From NCBI GenBank assembly GCA_000708835.1, contig DF237331.1:25444-89443 (forward strand): a DNA stretch of 64,000 nt. The letters run 5' to 3'. The position numbers were made by a program, and so were the translations under genes. Numbering within the stretch: the first letter of the stretch is position 1; the number at the start of each line of letters is the position of its first letter. Under the pieces are notes generated by a model, which ran no database searches, was not told where the DNA came from, and saw nothing but the letters and a program-made list of their open reading frames with translations. This DNA comes from Klebsormidium nitens (Eukaryota; Streptophyta; Klebsormidiophyceae; Klebsormidiales; Klebsormidiaceae). Shown here piece after piece: positions 1 to 10,764 of the stretch.

Positions 1-3000
1 ATGACTTGGGCCAGAAACCCAACTTTATCAAGGGGTAGGCCGAATCGCGCTTGATTGAAAGAAAGCGCTGGATACACGGGCAATTGAGTTCGATACTAAA
101 AGAAGATCAAACGAAGGGACTATCGGAATTAGGAGTGTACCATAACAACTGACCAATTGTGGCTCAGGATTTGAATAGGAGGAAAACTGGTGCCGGTCAA
201 GGCACCAATCTCACGTCCTCTTCGCCAGATCCCTTAATCTCCACAACATCATCCTCCGGATGTGATGGAATTCACTGGATTCAACTTTGAATGAAACTAT
301 CAAAAGCCGGCCAGTGCTCGCGGGCACCGTGTAACTGCGACTACCGACTAAACTGGTTCAACAGCACGTCTTTTGCAGCCGACCTGAAGTTACTGCAAGG
401 CCATATGACAGAGTCCTTACACGTACATGCCAGGTTTTGTATTATCCTAAGACCGGAAACAGAAGGCAAAAAGGGATATCGTCAATGCTCGAAGGCATGT
501 GGCACGCACGAATGCAGAGGATGTTCAACCGTTGCCAGAAACAGGTGTAAAGACCGTTGCAGTGGGCTCCTCGCCTCGCTCAAATCTGGAGGAGTATTTC
601 TGATTTTTCGCCTCATCCCTTAATTTTCTCCAGGCATAATTTTCACAACTAGCTTCACGGATTGACCAAAGACTTGTCCATTGCGCCCTTGAATCCGCCA
701 CATAACCTCTACCAGACCCGGAGGTACGATATGCAACGGAGTCGAAATTGATACACTCAATCGCCCCTAATCAGAGATTGAAATGTCTCATGCATTCCGA
801 TTCGTCACCAAACGACATGAAAAGAGAGGAACCAGGATCTGGATTGGGGGACAAGATAACAAGGCGTCAATGACGTGACGCGTCTACGTACGTCCTCTGC
901 ATTTCTTTATTGCCAGTCGAGTTGACGAAATACAAGCTAGACTGTCGGATCCGAACATTCTGAGTCGAACCTTACCCTAATGTGCGTTAACGGTCCTCGT
1001 CTTTCGTGACAAGCGATGTAAGCGTCCAAGACCGAAGCCTTTTCAGAGAGATGTACCGGGCGACAGATCGACCCGCGGAAATTACCGGTAAATCAACCTC
1101 AAAAGAGCGATATGAGTGAGATGTACGCCAGAGGACAGAAGCTTGGACGGCAGATTACGGCGGCTCAGAATGAAATCAAGACCTGGCACAACCAAGGGCG
1201 CCATACTGTCTTCCTGGCCTTGAACTTTACTGAATCCCAAGCGGACTTTAGAGATCCCTTTTTGACAAAACCTCATATCAAACCATTGAAAGCTACCGCA
1301 TCGGAAAGGTCCGAGGAATCAGGCATAGCTGGCCGTGCGGGTAAAGAAAGCCGCGCGCTTGTTGCGAGCCGCCTTTCGGGCTAAGCTTCCTTGTCCTAAA
1401 ACCTTTGGCGAATACGACCAAAGTGGGCGGCCGGATCCTTGATGGTTTAGAAGCTTTTTAGTCCTACCTTGAAACTCGACGAACTAGTCTCCCAGATAGA
1501 TATGATCGTGACGGAACGTCTCGTGTTCGTCACGAGGCGGCAGCTAGCTCAAGAAGTAGGAGAGATTGGCTATCCTGACGCGTGTAAGTTGAGGGCGCCA
1601 GTCCTGGATACTCTCCTTGCCTGGACGAAAATCCGAAATCCGTTTTTGGACCAACTTAACGGATGCTTGGCTTGTTTTTGCCTTCCAAACATTCGTTCAA
1701 GGTCGAAACACCTAGCTTTAGAATTCAAAGCAACGTGAGCATTCTCCGTGTGAGAACTGAGGCCCAGATGTTGACGAAAGGCTCGTTAGTAGCCATTATA
1801 AACGACTCCATGCGGAAAAAACGCGTGATTGATCCGAATCTGGCTCCTTCTAGGAGAGTGACTTTTGCATGAGGCATTAGGGAGCACTTTAGTTGGCCGC
1901 AGTTATTTGTGGAGCCAGCGCCGTCGAGTCGAGCAGCCCTTCCTTGCCATCTCAGCTGAGATGTTTTACGAGATGCTTCGGTTTCGTGGAAGGCACTTTC
2001 AAACCTCGAAGGCAGGGACTGGCGATTACGAAGTCCACAGCCCTTATGCGTCTGCGCTCAAGCAAGAGACCATACCGGTTTCCGGTTTACTAGCATCTCA
2101 ATACGTGCCGAGGCGATTGTTACGATCTGGTGATGTATGCACGTGCGCAAACATTACTGGAGAGCATACGTTTTTTATGGGCTCGAGAATGAGAAAGGGC
2201 GGAAGATCTCGTGCAAGACGTACGAGGACTCTTATATGCAGCTCATACGAGGTCGACAATGATCAGTGGGGCATGAGTGACGGATTTTCGCCCTCACATG
2301 CGCCGTCCGGTTGTTAGCACCACAACCTTAAGCTTCCGGTTCTAGGCTTGATACCAGAGGAGCCCACCTTTGGGATGACATAACCCGAATTCCAGCAGGC
2401 CCCAGCCTTAGATTCTTTTCCGGTACCGATTCTCCTAAAGTATGAAGCGCGCGCGATGGGCTTAATCTCCCGACTCTGTCGCGTCTGCCTACAGCAGCGC
2501 CATCAGACTGTCCAATCGACTAAACGAGCGGTCCAAAAAGCCGGTTCTCGTTTCACTTCATGTGAAGCTTCAAATCAGCTTGAAAACTGATTCGAGTGGC
2601 TTGTCCTCAATCAAGCACGAAAGACTAGCGCTTGCGTATCTATGTCACGAAGCGACTGAACGTGGGGTTGACAATTACTGTGTATCGCAAATTAAGGGAT
2701 TCAAGAAGCAGTCGCTCTAGGCTAGTGCCCTTCAAATCGATGTCTTGTCCTTTGATCAGGCAGACCTCACGTTACCCCCGCCTAATTGCTAGAACAAAGC
2801 AATTACTTTAAACGACAACCGCAAGCTCGGGCCGGGCGGAGAGAAAATTTCGAAAACCGTATTTGACCAACTAAAGGATGGCTAGCCTGAAATCTGCTTT
2901 GGAGGTCATCGTGTCATGCATGATATATTCTGGTACGAAGCGGCTTGATGTATGAGAACTTGAAGGTGCCCAAAGCAAAGGGTACACTCAGAAAAACTAC

Positions 3001-3585
3001 CTTTTGTGATCTGAGGAGCGACTCGGACAAGAAAAAAACTTCGACCAAAGGTAGAAACGCAGACCGGGCGCAAACGACATATCGTGGCTCAGACGACAGG
3101 ACCCAAGGTCAGTGATGCGGCTCATAAGGCACCACTTTGGCGTCCTCCTGGCTTAAATTCTATCTGAAGGTTACATTGAACCACTTCTTGGCCTACTGAA
3201 GAACCCCATGATAGTCTACTCATTAGGCTAGTTGAGCGCGCGGGCGGCTTGTCGAATGAAGTGGCTCCATCCGAAAAACAAAGCCGTGATTGCTCAGAAT
3301 GTCCTTCCAAGATTGTGACATGTGTAGCATCAGTGCGCTAGCGAGCCATTGAGGTGGCCGTAGTGGCCTGTGGGGCCAATATGGCTACCCGTCGAGTTGA
3401 GCAGCCCTCCTTGCCATCTCAACTGACAATTTTCACGAGATGCTTTTGTTTCTTGGAAGACCACTCATGAAATCTAAAAAGCTAGTAGTACTGGCGATCA
3501 CGAATATCACAGTCGGGCCTTCGTAAAACCGAGAGACCATTTTTAAATAGCAATATTGATCAGCGCCTTCAGTACGTGCCACTTT
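1..3585. repeat. Gene-less diverged repeat region left of the retrotransposons
   Basis: No coding region here resembles a known protein; open frames are short and overlap on both strands. The sequence consists of diverged copies of modules seen again further right. The stretch near 1578-1670 matches 16832-16940. About 1890-2110 matches 18390-18600 and 3360-3585. About 2460-2790 matches 15430-15745. Copies of the core GGCRCCA-N7-GTCMTCCTKGCC occur near 215, 1591, 1915, 2497, 3125 and 3377. Identity between modules is moderate by eye, so these are old duplications. No transposase or other mobility gene was seen that would explain them. Confidence 0.6.
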
Positions 3586-3906
3586 TGTTAGAATTGGGGT
3601 AGCAATTCTGGTCAATCGAATAACCAAGTGGTTGAGGAATCAACGGTCAAAGATACGAGTGATGAACGGCTGAGATTTAGGCGGGAAACGTTGTTGATCA
3701 GGAAAGCTGAACGGTCCAGATTGAGTATGCAGATAGAGTGTAAGACTCTATAAAGACAGAGCAGATCGAACATGATTGTAATCAACATAACAGAGAAGCA
3801 TGATAGAGAAGAGAAGGCGCCTGTGAAAGGCGCTCGTGTCATTGTGTCGTGTGCAGTATGTGAATGTCCATCAAGTGTAACGATGCAATACGCCGATTTT
3901 CCAACA
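3586..3906 (+). repeat. 5' LTR of the older Copia-type element
   Basis: This 321 bp repeat runs from TGTTAG to CCAACA and has a TATAAA box at 3749-3754, placing the transcription start near 3780. Compared with the 3' LTR it differs by one substitution (3599 region), lacks a 6-bp AACGTT insertion, and keeps about 70 bp at its right end that the 3' copy has lost. The differences indicate an older insertion than the nested element. Confidence 0.85.
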
Positions 3907-3920
3907 GGTTATGGGCCCAC
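3907..3920 (+). promoter_or_regulatory. Primer binding site of the older element (initiator tRNA-Met half-molecule type)
   Basis: Directly after the LTR the sequence reads GGTTATGGGCCCAC. This is complementary to the anticodon stem-loop of plant initiator tRNA-Met, not to its 3' end. Drosophila copia and yeast Ty5 use this kind of site, with a cleaved half-tRNA as primer. The same GGTTATGGGCC follows the 5' LTR of the nested element. Confidence 0.75.
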
Positions 3921-4033
3921 GCCACGAGGTGAAGGCGCGGCTTGATGGACATGAGGTGAAGAGGGAGTGAAGAATGGTCTGCTGAAGAGAAGAAGAGGAG
4001 CTCAAGAAGAAGAGCTCGAATGAAGCTGAAAAG

Positions 4034-4273
4034 ATGGCGGCGATTGAGAGGATCTCAATTCCGCAGCTGGGGACTGAAATTGGCCTGTGTTCAAGGACAA
4101 GTTTCTGGCGTTGCTAGTGTACAAAGGGCTGGCAGTGGCAATTGAACAGCCTGATTCAGCAGAAGGGAAGAAAGCGAATGATCAAGCTAGAGCGTTGATC
4201 ACTCTCTATATCCAAGATGCGCATGTGAGATTGATCAAAGGAGAAAAGTCTGCTGCAAGAGCATGGGAAAAGC
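4034..4273 (+). pseudogene. gag 5' fragment of the older element, frameshifted and interrupted
   Basis: The ATG at 4034 begins MAAIERISIPQLGTE, a typical Copia gag start. The matching continuation (VFKDKFLALLVYKGLA) lies one frame away. The shift falls in the run at about 4077-4080, where one A appears to be missing before the conserved Trp. The frame then runs to 4273, where the younger element is inserted. It resumes in phase at 9252, directly after the second AAAGC. The content is the Gag amino-terminal region (retrotransposon gag, UBN2-like). Confidence 0.75.
4269..4273 (+). repeat. Target-site duplication AAAGC, left copy
   Basis: AAAGC at 4269-4273 is repeated exactly at 9247-9251 and flanks the younger element. 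Five base pairs is the usual duplication length for Copia integrases. Confidence 0.95.
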
Positions 4274-4537
4274 TGTTAGAATATCGCACGTCTAGTTGAC
4301 GGTTGACAGGCTAATAGACTTCGTACCGTACGATATCGAGTATGGTAACTTCGACCGTAGATATGACAAGTCGTAGAATTGCCTCGTAGGCTAAGACGCT
4401 GTGAGGATGACTCGCGAAATTCATTCCTAGTGATTCCTTCCTGACGCATGAGCGCCTTCCTCTCATCTCAGCATGTTAATGGTGTCCTGCCATCCTGTCT
4501 CTGCATAGCTGCATGTCCTGAAAGCATTCTGCTAACA
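4274..4537 (+). repeat. 5' LTR of the young Copia element
   Basis: The repeat runs 264 bp from TGTTAGAATATCGC to CTGCTAACA. I found no difference from the 3' copy at 8983-9246. It contains many short CGTA/TACG-rich motifs but no clear TATA box. Confidence 0.95.
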
Positions 4538-4550
4538 GGTTATGGGCCTC
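4538..4550 (+). promoter_or_regulatory. Primer binding site of the young Copia element
   Basis: GGTTATGGGCCTC immediately follows the LTR. Its first 11 bases are complementary to the anticodon arm of plant initiator tRNA-Met, as in the older element, which points to half-tRNA priming. Confidence 0.75.
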
Positions 4551-4919
4551 ACCACTAGCACTACCGTTAGTGGACAGAGTTAGCTCAGAATGAAGCTGAT
4601 CAGTTCTTTTGCCATTCTAGGAGGTTTGTTGGGGGGCGATCTGCTACAGCAAGTGCCAGCGAGCAGCTGTATTGTCTTGCGACGATCGGTTTGCCTAAGG
4701 GTGATCCGTGAGCTTGGCAACACCTGAGAAGCCCTGTACAGGGGGAATCAGGTGGCAGTGGAAAGCCTTGGGAAATTCCCCACTATCTCCTAGCTCTCCC
4801 CGGGGGGAGCGTGGCAAGATCAGCTAACCTGAGCATCCCGCAGCTATAGAAGCAGTGTACAGCCTCAAGCAAGCAATCACAGCAGATTGAGCTTTGAGGG
4901 ATTTTCGAAGAAGAAGATC

Positions 4920-7900
4920 ATGGCTGAGACTACTGAGAAGATCTCCATCGAGAAGCTAAAAGGAGCAGAGAACTACCAGACTTGGAAGATCCTGATCGAA
5001 TTGCTTCTGACGGAGAAAGGCCTCAAGAGATGCGTGGAAGAAGAGAAAAGATCAGCCACAGAATTGGCTGCCAGAACTGAAGCGGTCAAGACCAAGGAAG
5101 CAGAAGATCAAGCAAAGGCTTTAGCTGCAATTGGTCTGAGAGTCTCATCAGAGTTTCTTGGTGTGATCACAGATGCGCAAGGTTCAGCAAGAGCTGCGTG
5201 GGAACAGTTCCAAAAGATGTTTCAGTCTGTGACTAACGCCAGGAAGATGATGCTCAGAGAAAGACTTGCTTCTTTGAAGATGGAATCTGGAGAGTCTGCT
5301 GCCAAATACATTGCAAGAGCAAAGGATCTAAAAAGAGACCTTCTGCAGGCAGGCTTGGAAGCCAAGGAGGTGGATCTCGCTGCAGCTTGCGGACTCTCAA
5401 GATCCTACAGAGAGATCAGAATGGCCTTGGAATTGTCTGAAAGAGAAATCTCTCTAGATGACATGTTGCCTCTGTTGCTCCAGCACGAAGCACGAATCGA
5501 AAGAGACGAAGAGACTGATCAAGCAGAATCGTCGAATTCGATGGCTTTCGCGAGCAGAAATCAGAAGCAAGGCAAGGCGAAGTTCCAGAACAGGAACTCT
5601 GACTCCACAGTCTGCTGGGAATGTGGCAAGGAAGGACACAGAAGATCTCAGTGTGACAAGAATCCAGACAAAGGGAAGAAGTGCTCCAAGTGTGGAATGA
5701 AAGGCCATACAGAAAGAGACTGCAGGACAAGAAACTTCAGAAAGAAGAATGGATCTGGAGAAGACAAAGGAATGCAAAAGTCTATGGCCTTCGCCACTCC
5801 TCCTGGAAAAGACCTCTCAAAAGACTGGATTCTTGACTCTGGTGCAAGTACGCACATCTGTTGCAACAAGGAGATGTTCTCAGAGCTGAGATCAGATGCA
5901 AACGGAGAAGTTCAAGAAATCAAAGGAGTTGGGGATTCAGTCAGAGTGAAAGGAATTGGGAGAATTCCTCTTCTCTGTGAGGTTTCAGGAGGAAAGCTGA
6001 CTGAAGTGTATCTCGAAGATGTGAGATACGTGCCAGAAGCAGGAGTAAATCTGGCCTCAATGAGCAAGTTTCTGGGAAAAGGAGCAAAGCTGGGGAGTGA
6101 CGGAGTGATGTTGAATCTGAGCATAGCAGGGGAAAAGTTTCTGGAAGCGGTTTGCTGCAAAGGAGTCTCGGTGATCTGCACCAAGGACAGGGAAGAAGTG
6201 GCGTTCGCCAGCAGACAGGTGGCTGAGGCGCGCCTTTGGCACAGGCGCCTTGGACATGCAAGTTGCGACGCACTGGCCAAAATGTCCCAAGAGACCCTGG
6301 TGGAAGGCCTCCCCCCTCCTCAAGCCTTCCGAAAAGCCGGAGAATCCCTGTGCGAAGATTGCATCCTCGGAAAGCAAACCAGGAAGCCGTTCCATCCCAG
6401 TGACCGAAAGAGCGAAGGGCCTCTTGAGCTCATTCACTCAGACTTGTGCGGCTCAGTTCCCTGCAAGACAGCCGGCGGAGCCAAGTACGTCGTCACTTTC
6501 ACTGACGACTACAGTCGATGCAGTGTCATTCAACTGCTGAAGACGAAGGACCAGGCAAAGCAAGCTCTCCGTGCTTACGTCAATTTGGTCGAGAACCAGC
6601 TGGGAAAGAAAGTGAAGAAGATTCAGAGCGATCGAGGTGGGGAATACTGGAACGGAGAAGTGAAAGACTACTGTGCTGAAACTGGCATCTTTCACCAGAA
6701 GACAAATCCTTTCTCCAGTCCAGAAAACGGGGTCGCCGAGAAGCTGAATCGAACTCTCATGGACAAGTCAAGAGCGATGCTTTCCGAGAGCGAACTGGAG
6801 CTGAAGTGGTGGGGCGAGGCGATCCTGACGGCGAACTACGTGAAGAACAGAACGGTGACCAAGAAACACGGAAAGACCCCCCTGGAGCTGTTCTTCGGGA
6901 AAAAGCCAAGTGTTCAAAACCTCCGAGTCTTCGGTTGCCGCGCCTTTGTCCACACCCCAGCTCAGAAAAGGACGAAGCTCGACCCAGTCTCAAAGCCCGG
7001 GGTTTTCCTGGGGTACGAACCCGGAACGAAGGGGTACCGAATCCTGCTGACGTCAGATCTACGAACGATCGTCATCAGCAAGGATGTTACCTTCGACGAG
7101 CGGGAGAAGGAGGAGAGCGACCTCTGGGAATTCGAAGTTCCGCTGACGGCCTCTCCAACCCCGTCAGAGCCGGCAGCTGCAGAGCCCGAGGGAGAGAAGG
7201 AAGCGGAAATCCGAACTCCAGGGAGAGTGGAACCGGGGAGAGCGGAACCGGAAGAGCGGAACGAAGCGACGGAACTCCCAGAAGCGGAAACCAGGGCGGA
7301 ACCGGAACCGGTCAGAAGCGCGCGCGTCAGAAAGCCCAGCCAGTGGTACAACCCCGACGACTGGTTAACGGCAAACGCGGCGAAGGAAACGGAAGAACCG
7401 GTCGAACCAAAGTCCCTGGGGGAAGCGCTCAACAGTCCTGAAGCGGAGCTCTGGCGAAAGGCAATGGACGAAGAGTTCGGGAGTCTTCAGGAGAACCAGA
7501 CGTGGGAACTCGCTGAGCCGCCCTCCGGAGTGAAACCCATCCCCTGCAAGTGGGCCTTCAAGTTGAAGCGAGACGAGAACGGGCAGATCAACCGGTACAA
7601 GGCAAGACTGGTGATCAAGGGTTTCCGGCAGAAGAAGGGAGTCGACTTTGAAGAAGTCTTTGCCCCCGTGAGCCGGCATGTGACTCTTCGGACCCTTCTG
7701 GCAGTTGCAGCGGTGGAAGACCTGGAGGTGGATCAACTGGACATCAAAACGGCCTTCCTAAACGGGGAACTCGACGAAGAAATCTGGATGGAGCAGCCAG
7801 AGCTCTTCCAGACCGGCGGACCGAAGCTGGCCTGTCGCCTCAAAAAGTCCCTGTACGGTCTCAAGCAGGCTCCACGTGTCTGGTACTTGAAGCTGGCCAA

Positions 7901-8933
7901 GGAGATGGAAGGTCTGGGGTTTGAGCCTTCGGCGGCGGATCCAGCTCTGTTCATCCGGGAGAGCGAGAGCGACGGAAGAGCGTTTGTGGCGGTCTGGGTG
8001 GACGACGCGCTGGTAGTCGGGAAGAAGTCGGTGGTCGGAAACGTCAAGGCGGCGCTCGCGCGGATCTTCGAAGTGAGAGACTTGAGGCCGGTGAACTACT
8101 TTCTCGGAATGGAAGTGAAGCGCGATCGGGAGAATCGGACAGTAACCCTGACTCAGAAGCGGGCGGCAAAGGACCTGCTCGAAGACTACGGAATGAGCGC
8201 GACGCGGCCGCGAGGCGTCCCGCTAAACCCTGGCGAAAAGGTGCAGAAGGAGGGAGAGGCTTTAGACACGGAGCGGTGTCCCTTCCCGAGCCTGGTCGGC
8301 AGCCTCATGTACCTAGCCAACTGCACAAGACCGGACCTGGCCCAAGCGACGGCGTCCCTGGCGAGATTCATGAGCTGTCCCACGGAAAACCACTGGCGTT
8401 TGGCGAAAGGCGTCCTGAGCTACTTAGCCGGAACCACGGATCAGGGGTTAACCTTCGGAGAGGGGCCTTTAGAGTTCTCGGGGTTCTGTGACGCTAACCA
8501 CGGGGGCGACCTGGATACCCGGCGCAGCACGACCGGTTATGTCTTCGTGTTTGGCGGCGCGGCAGTGAGCTGGTCAAGCAAGTTACAGCAGACCGTAGCG
8601 TTCAGCACAGTTGAGGCGGAATACATGGCGGCCGCTCACGCGGCAAAAGAAGGACTCTGGATCCGGAAGCTTGCGGTGCACCTGGGGATCAAGTGCGGAC
8701 AGTTGCTGATCCAGAGCGACAACCAAGGGGCCTTGCAGCTCATCAAACACCCCATCACATCCCAGCGCTCAAAGCACATAGACATCACCCATCACTTTGT
8801 GCGCGAGCGTGTCATCCGGAAGGAGCTCAAGTTCGACTACTGCCCGACCAAGAAGATGCCAGCCGACTTCCTGACCAAGCCTTTGAACCAGCAAAAGTTC
8901 GAGGAGTGTAAGAAGAGAGTCGGCATGACATAA
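4920..8933 (+). CDS. Copia gag-pol polyprotein (1,337 aa)
   Basis: I place the start at the first ATG (4920, MAETTEKIS); the frame is open back to about 4887 but without an ATG. Order of parts: Gag (about 1-225); two CCHC zinc knuckles, CWECGKEGHRRSQC at 232-245 and CSKCGMKGHTERDC at 255-268; aspartic protease with WILDSGAS (Asp306); integrase with a His-His-Cys-Cys finger (H441, H446, C478, C481) and catalytic D508, D571 and E607; a Pro/Glu/Arg-rich linker (about 740-810); reverse transcriptase with D941 in LDIKTAFLNG and the VDD motif at 1027-1029; RNase H with D1191, E1232 and D1267. Gag and Pol are in one frame with no shift or stop, as usual for plant Copia elements. Every catalytic residue I looked for is present, so the protein should be functional. 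Confidence 0.97.
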   Translation: MAETTEKISIEKLKGAENYQTWKILIELLLTEKGLKRCVEEEKRSATELAARTEAVKTKEAEDQAKALAAIGLRVSSEFLGVITDAQGSARAAWEQFQKMFQSVTNARKMMLRERLASLKMESGESAAKYIARAKDLKRDLLQAGLEAKEVDLAAACGLSRSYREIRMALELSEREISLDDMLPLLLQHEARIERDEETDQAESSNSMAFASRNQKQGKAKFQNRNSDSTVCWECGKEGHRRSQCDKNPDKGKKCSKCGMKGHTERDCRTRNFRKKNGSGEDKGMQKSMAFATPPGKDLSKDWILDSGASTHICCNKEMFSELRSDANGEVQEIKGVGDSVRVKGIGRIPLLCEVSGGKLTEVYLEDVRYVPEAGVNLASMSKFLGKGAKLGSDGVMLNLSIAGEKFLEAVCCKGVSVICTKDREEVAFASRQVAEARLWHRRLGHASCDALAKMSQETLVEGLPPPQAFRKAGESLCEDCILGKQTRKPFHPSDRKSEGPLELIHSDLCGSVPCKTAGGAKYVVTFTDDYSRCSVIQLLKTKDQAKQALRAYVNLVENQLGKKVKKIQSDRGGEYWNGEVKDYCAETGIFHQKTNPFSSPENGVAEKLNRTLMDKSRAMLSESELELKWWGEAILTANYVKNRTVTKKHGKTPLELFFGKKPSVQNLRVFGCRAFVHTPAQKRTKLDPVSKPGVFLGYEPGTKGYRILLTSDLRTIVISKDVTFDEREKEESDLWEFEVPLTASPTPSEPAAAEPEGEKEAEIRTPGRVEPGRAEPEERNEATELPEAETRAEPEPVRSARVRKPSQWYNPDDWLTANAAKETEEPVEPKSLGEALNSPEAELWRKAMDEEFGSLQENQTWELAEPPSGVKPIPCKWAFKLKRDENGQINRYKARLVIKGFRQKKGVDFEEVFAPVSRHVTLRTLLAVAAVEDLEVDQLDIKTAFLNGELDEEIWMEQPELFQTGGPKLACRLKKSLYGLKQAPRVWYLKLAKEMEGLGFEPSAADPALFIRESESDGRAFVAVWVDDALVVGKKSVVGNVKAALARIFEVRDLRPVNYFLGMEVKRDRENRTVTLTQKRAAKDLLEDYGMSATRPRGVPLNPGEKVQKEGEALDTERCPFPSLVGSLMYLANCTRPDLAQATASLARFMSCPTENHWRLAKGVLSYLAGTTDQGLTFGEGPLEFSGFCDANHGGDLDTRRSTTGYVFVFGGAAVSWSSKLQQTVAFSTVEAEYMAAAHAAKEGLWIRKLAVHLGIKCGQLLIQSDNQGALQLIKHPITSQRSKHIDITHHFVRERVIRKELKFDYCPTKKMPADFLTKPLNQQKFEECKKRVGMT

Positions 8934-8973
8934 GAGAAGGTAGATAGATCAGGAAGGTAGAAGTCTATAGCCT

Positions 8974-8982
8974 GAGGGAGAG
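8974..8982 (+). other. Polypurine tract of the young Copia element
   Basis: GAGGGAGAG lies directly against the 3' LTR, the expected primer position for plus-strand synthesis. Confidence 0.75.
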
Positions 8983-9246
8983 TGTTAGAATATCGCACGT
9001 CTAGTTGACGGTTGACAGGCTAATAGACTTCGTACCGTACGATATCGAGTATGGTAACTTCGACCGTAGATATGACAAGTCGTAGAATTGCCTCGTAGGC
9101 TAAGACGCTGTGAGGATGACTCGCGAAATTCATTCCTAGTGATTCCTTCCTGACGCATGAGCGCCTTCCTCTCATCTCAGCATGTTAATGGTGTCCTGCC
9201 ATCCTGTCTCTGCATAGCTGCATGTCCTGAAAGCATTCTGCTAACA
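8983..9246 (+). repeat. 3' LTR of the young Copia element
   Basis: This 264-bp copy matches 4274-4537 throughout and ends CTAACA at 9246, followed directly by the second AAAGC. Confidence 0.95.
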
Positions 9247-9251
9247 AAAGC
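9247..9251 (+). repeat. Target-site duplication AAAGC, right copy
   Basis: Exact partner of 4269-4273. The gag frame of the older element resumes in phase at 9252. Confidence 0.95.
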
Positions 9252-10699
9252 TGCAGCAGAACTTCGAGAGGATTAGTAATACAAGGGTAATTCAGCTTAG
9301 AAAGAAGCTGACATGCATGAAGCTGAAGCCGAAGCAAGCGATCGTTGAGTACTTGGGAGAGTTCAGGGAGATCAAGCTGGACCTTGAACCAGCGAACCAG
9401 ACAGTTGACGACATGGAGCTTGCCGTGCATGCATTGACAGGCCTTCCAAAGGAGTATTCAAGTCTGGTGGAAATCTTGGAGAACGGAGAAATGGAGCTGA
9501 GCTTGGACAACATCCAGTCGAAGCTCGTGCAAAGAGAACAGAAGTTGAAAATGGAGGCCGAGATTGAGAGCAAGAGTTCAGAAGAAGAAGAAGAAGAAGA
9601 AAGAGACACATCAATGGCATTTTCAGCGCGAAGGTGGAACCATAGCAACTCAAGACCAGCGGAAAGAGGTCAGGATGCCAGAAGATGCTATTGCTGTGGG
9701 GAAGAGGGCCATATCAAGGCGAACTGCAGAATGAAAGATGCAGAGTGCCACAACTGTGGTGGGAGAGGACACATGAAAGTGGTCTGTAGAAAGCCTAAAA
9801 GGTCAGCTGGAGAGCAAGCCTTTTCTGGATTCTCGAGGACGCTAGCATTCAATGCTTGGGACAACGAAACAGCTAGGCAATCAGGTGCTTGGATAGTAGA
9901 CTCAGGTAGCACGCAGCATGTTGCAGCAGATCGAAGTCAGTTCAAGCACTATAGAAAGTTGAGCAAGCCTGAAAGCATTGAAGGGATTGGAGGACAACAA
10001 GTTTTTGCAGTGGGAATAGGCTCAATAGAGTTGCTCTGTGAAACTCCTCAAGGCAAGACGCTGGTGACATTGCAAGAAGTGCGTCATGTGCCAGAAGCAA
10101 AGGCAAATTTGCTGTCTGTGAGCAAGGCAACCGATGCAGGAGCAGAAGTGGTGATGAAAAAGGGAGTCTGCCAGATTGTGGTGGACAACGTGGTGCAGCT
10201 GCAGGCATTGCAACAGAATGGTCTGTGGAGAATCGAGACTGTGGGAGCTGAGCAGAAGTCATTCTTCACAAGGAGATCAATCAAAAGAGAGGACCGGGAG
10301 ACAGTGCGGAAACAGGAGAAGACTGTCAAGGAGAAGAAGGAGGAAAAGAGGACGGTCAAAATGATTGAGGTGGACCTTGACGAGGAGAGTGAGGAAAATG
10401 AGGAGCGGAACGTGGAAAAGAGCGAGGAGGAGAAAGAAAAGGAAAAGGAACGGACCGGGGAAGTGTCCGTCAGTGAGGAGAAGGAGGAGACGAGCGAGAA
10501 GTCAGCCAAGGGAGCGGAAAGCGTGGAAGGAAAAACAGAAGAAACGAAGAGAAACGAGAGCGCAAGAGAACGTGTGCAAGAGACGAGAGACGAAGGGGAC
10601 GGGCGCTACCCAGATCGGCAGAGGAGGAGTACAATCAAGTTTGGGGCGATCGGAGATGGCTTTGTTTGGACCACGCCGAAGTCCAAGTACAAAAGGTAG
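9252..10699 (+). pseudogene. gag-protease 3' portion of the older element, with a charged tail
   Basis: The frame continues the Gag interrupted at 4273 and is open to a TAG at 10697. It carries the end of Gag, a GAA repeat coding for a glutamate run (about 9580-9603), two CCHC knuckles (CYCCGEEGHIKANC and CHNCGGRGHMKVVC, about 9690-9795) and a Copia protease motif (WIVDSGSTQHVAADRSQF, about 9890-9950). Similarity to Copia polyproteins stops soon after NGLWRIE near 10230. Instead of integrase there is about 130 residues of Lys/Glu/Arg-rich sequence, then RRSTIKFGAIGDGFVWT and a stop. Counted without the insertion, it is a Gag-protease-only protein. It is broken here by the nested element and the upstream frameshift. 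Confidence 0.85.
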
Positions 10700-10754
10700 C
10701 ATGATGAAAAGAAAGGAAGTAGTCACATAAGAAGACAGTGAAGAGTTATTCGCT

Positions 10755-10764
10755 TGAGAGGAGG
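10755..10764 (+). other. Polypurine tract of the older element
   Basis: TGAGAGGAGG abuts the 3' LTR start at 10765. Confidence 0.7.

Larger units (their letters stand above)
4274..9246 (+). mobile_element. Young, intact autonomous Copia retrotransposon nested in the older element
   Basis: The element is 4,973 bp. It has two 264-bp LTRs (4274-4537 and 8983-9246) with TG...CA ends that look identical on full reading, a perfect AAAGC target duplication, a primer site, a single uninterrupted polyprotein and a polypurine tract. The domain order protease, integrase, reverse transcriptase, RNase H defines the Copia (Ty1, Pseudoviridae-like) group. Identical LTRs and an open frame mean recent insertion, and the copy may still be competent. 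It sits in the gag reading frame of the older element. Confidence 0.97.

Noticed and set aside
6806-7441. A 211-codon open frame and several others inside the Copia polyprotein
   Set aside because: They are antisense or shifted shadows of a conserved, uninterrupted polyprotein.
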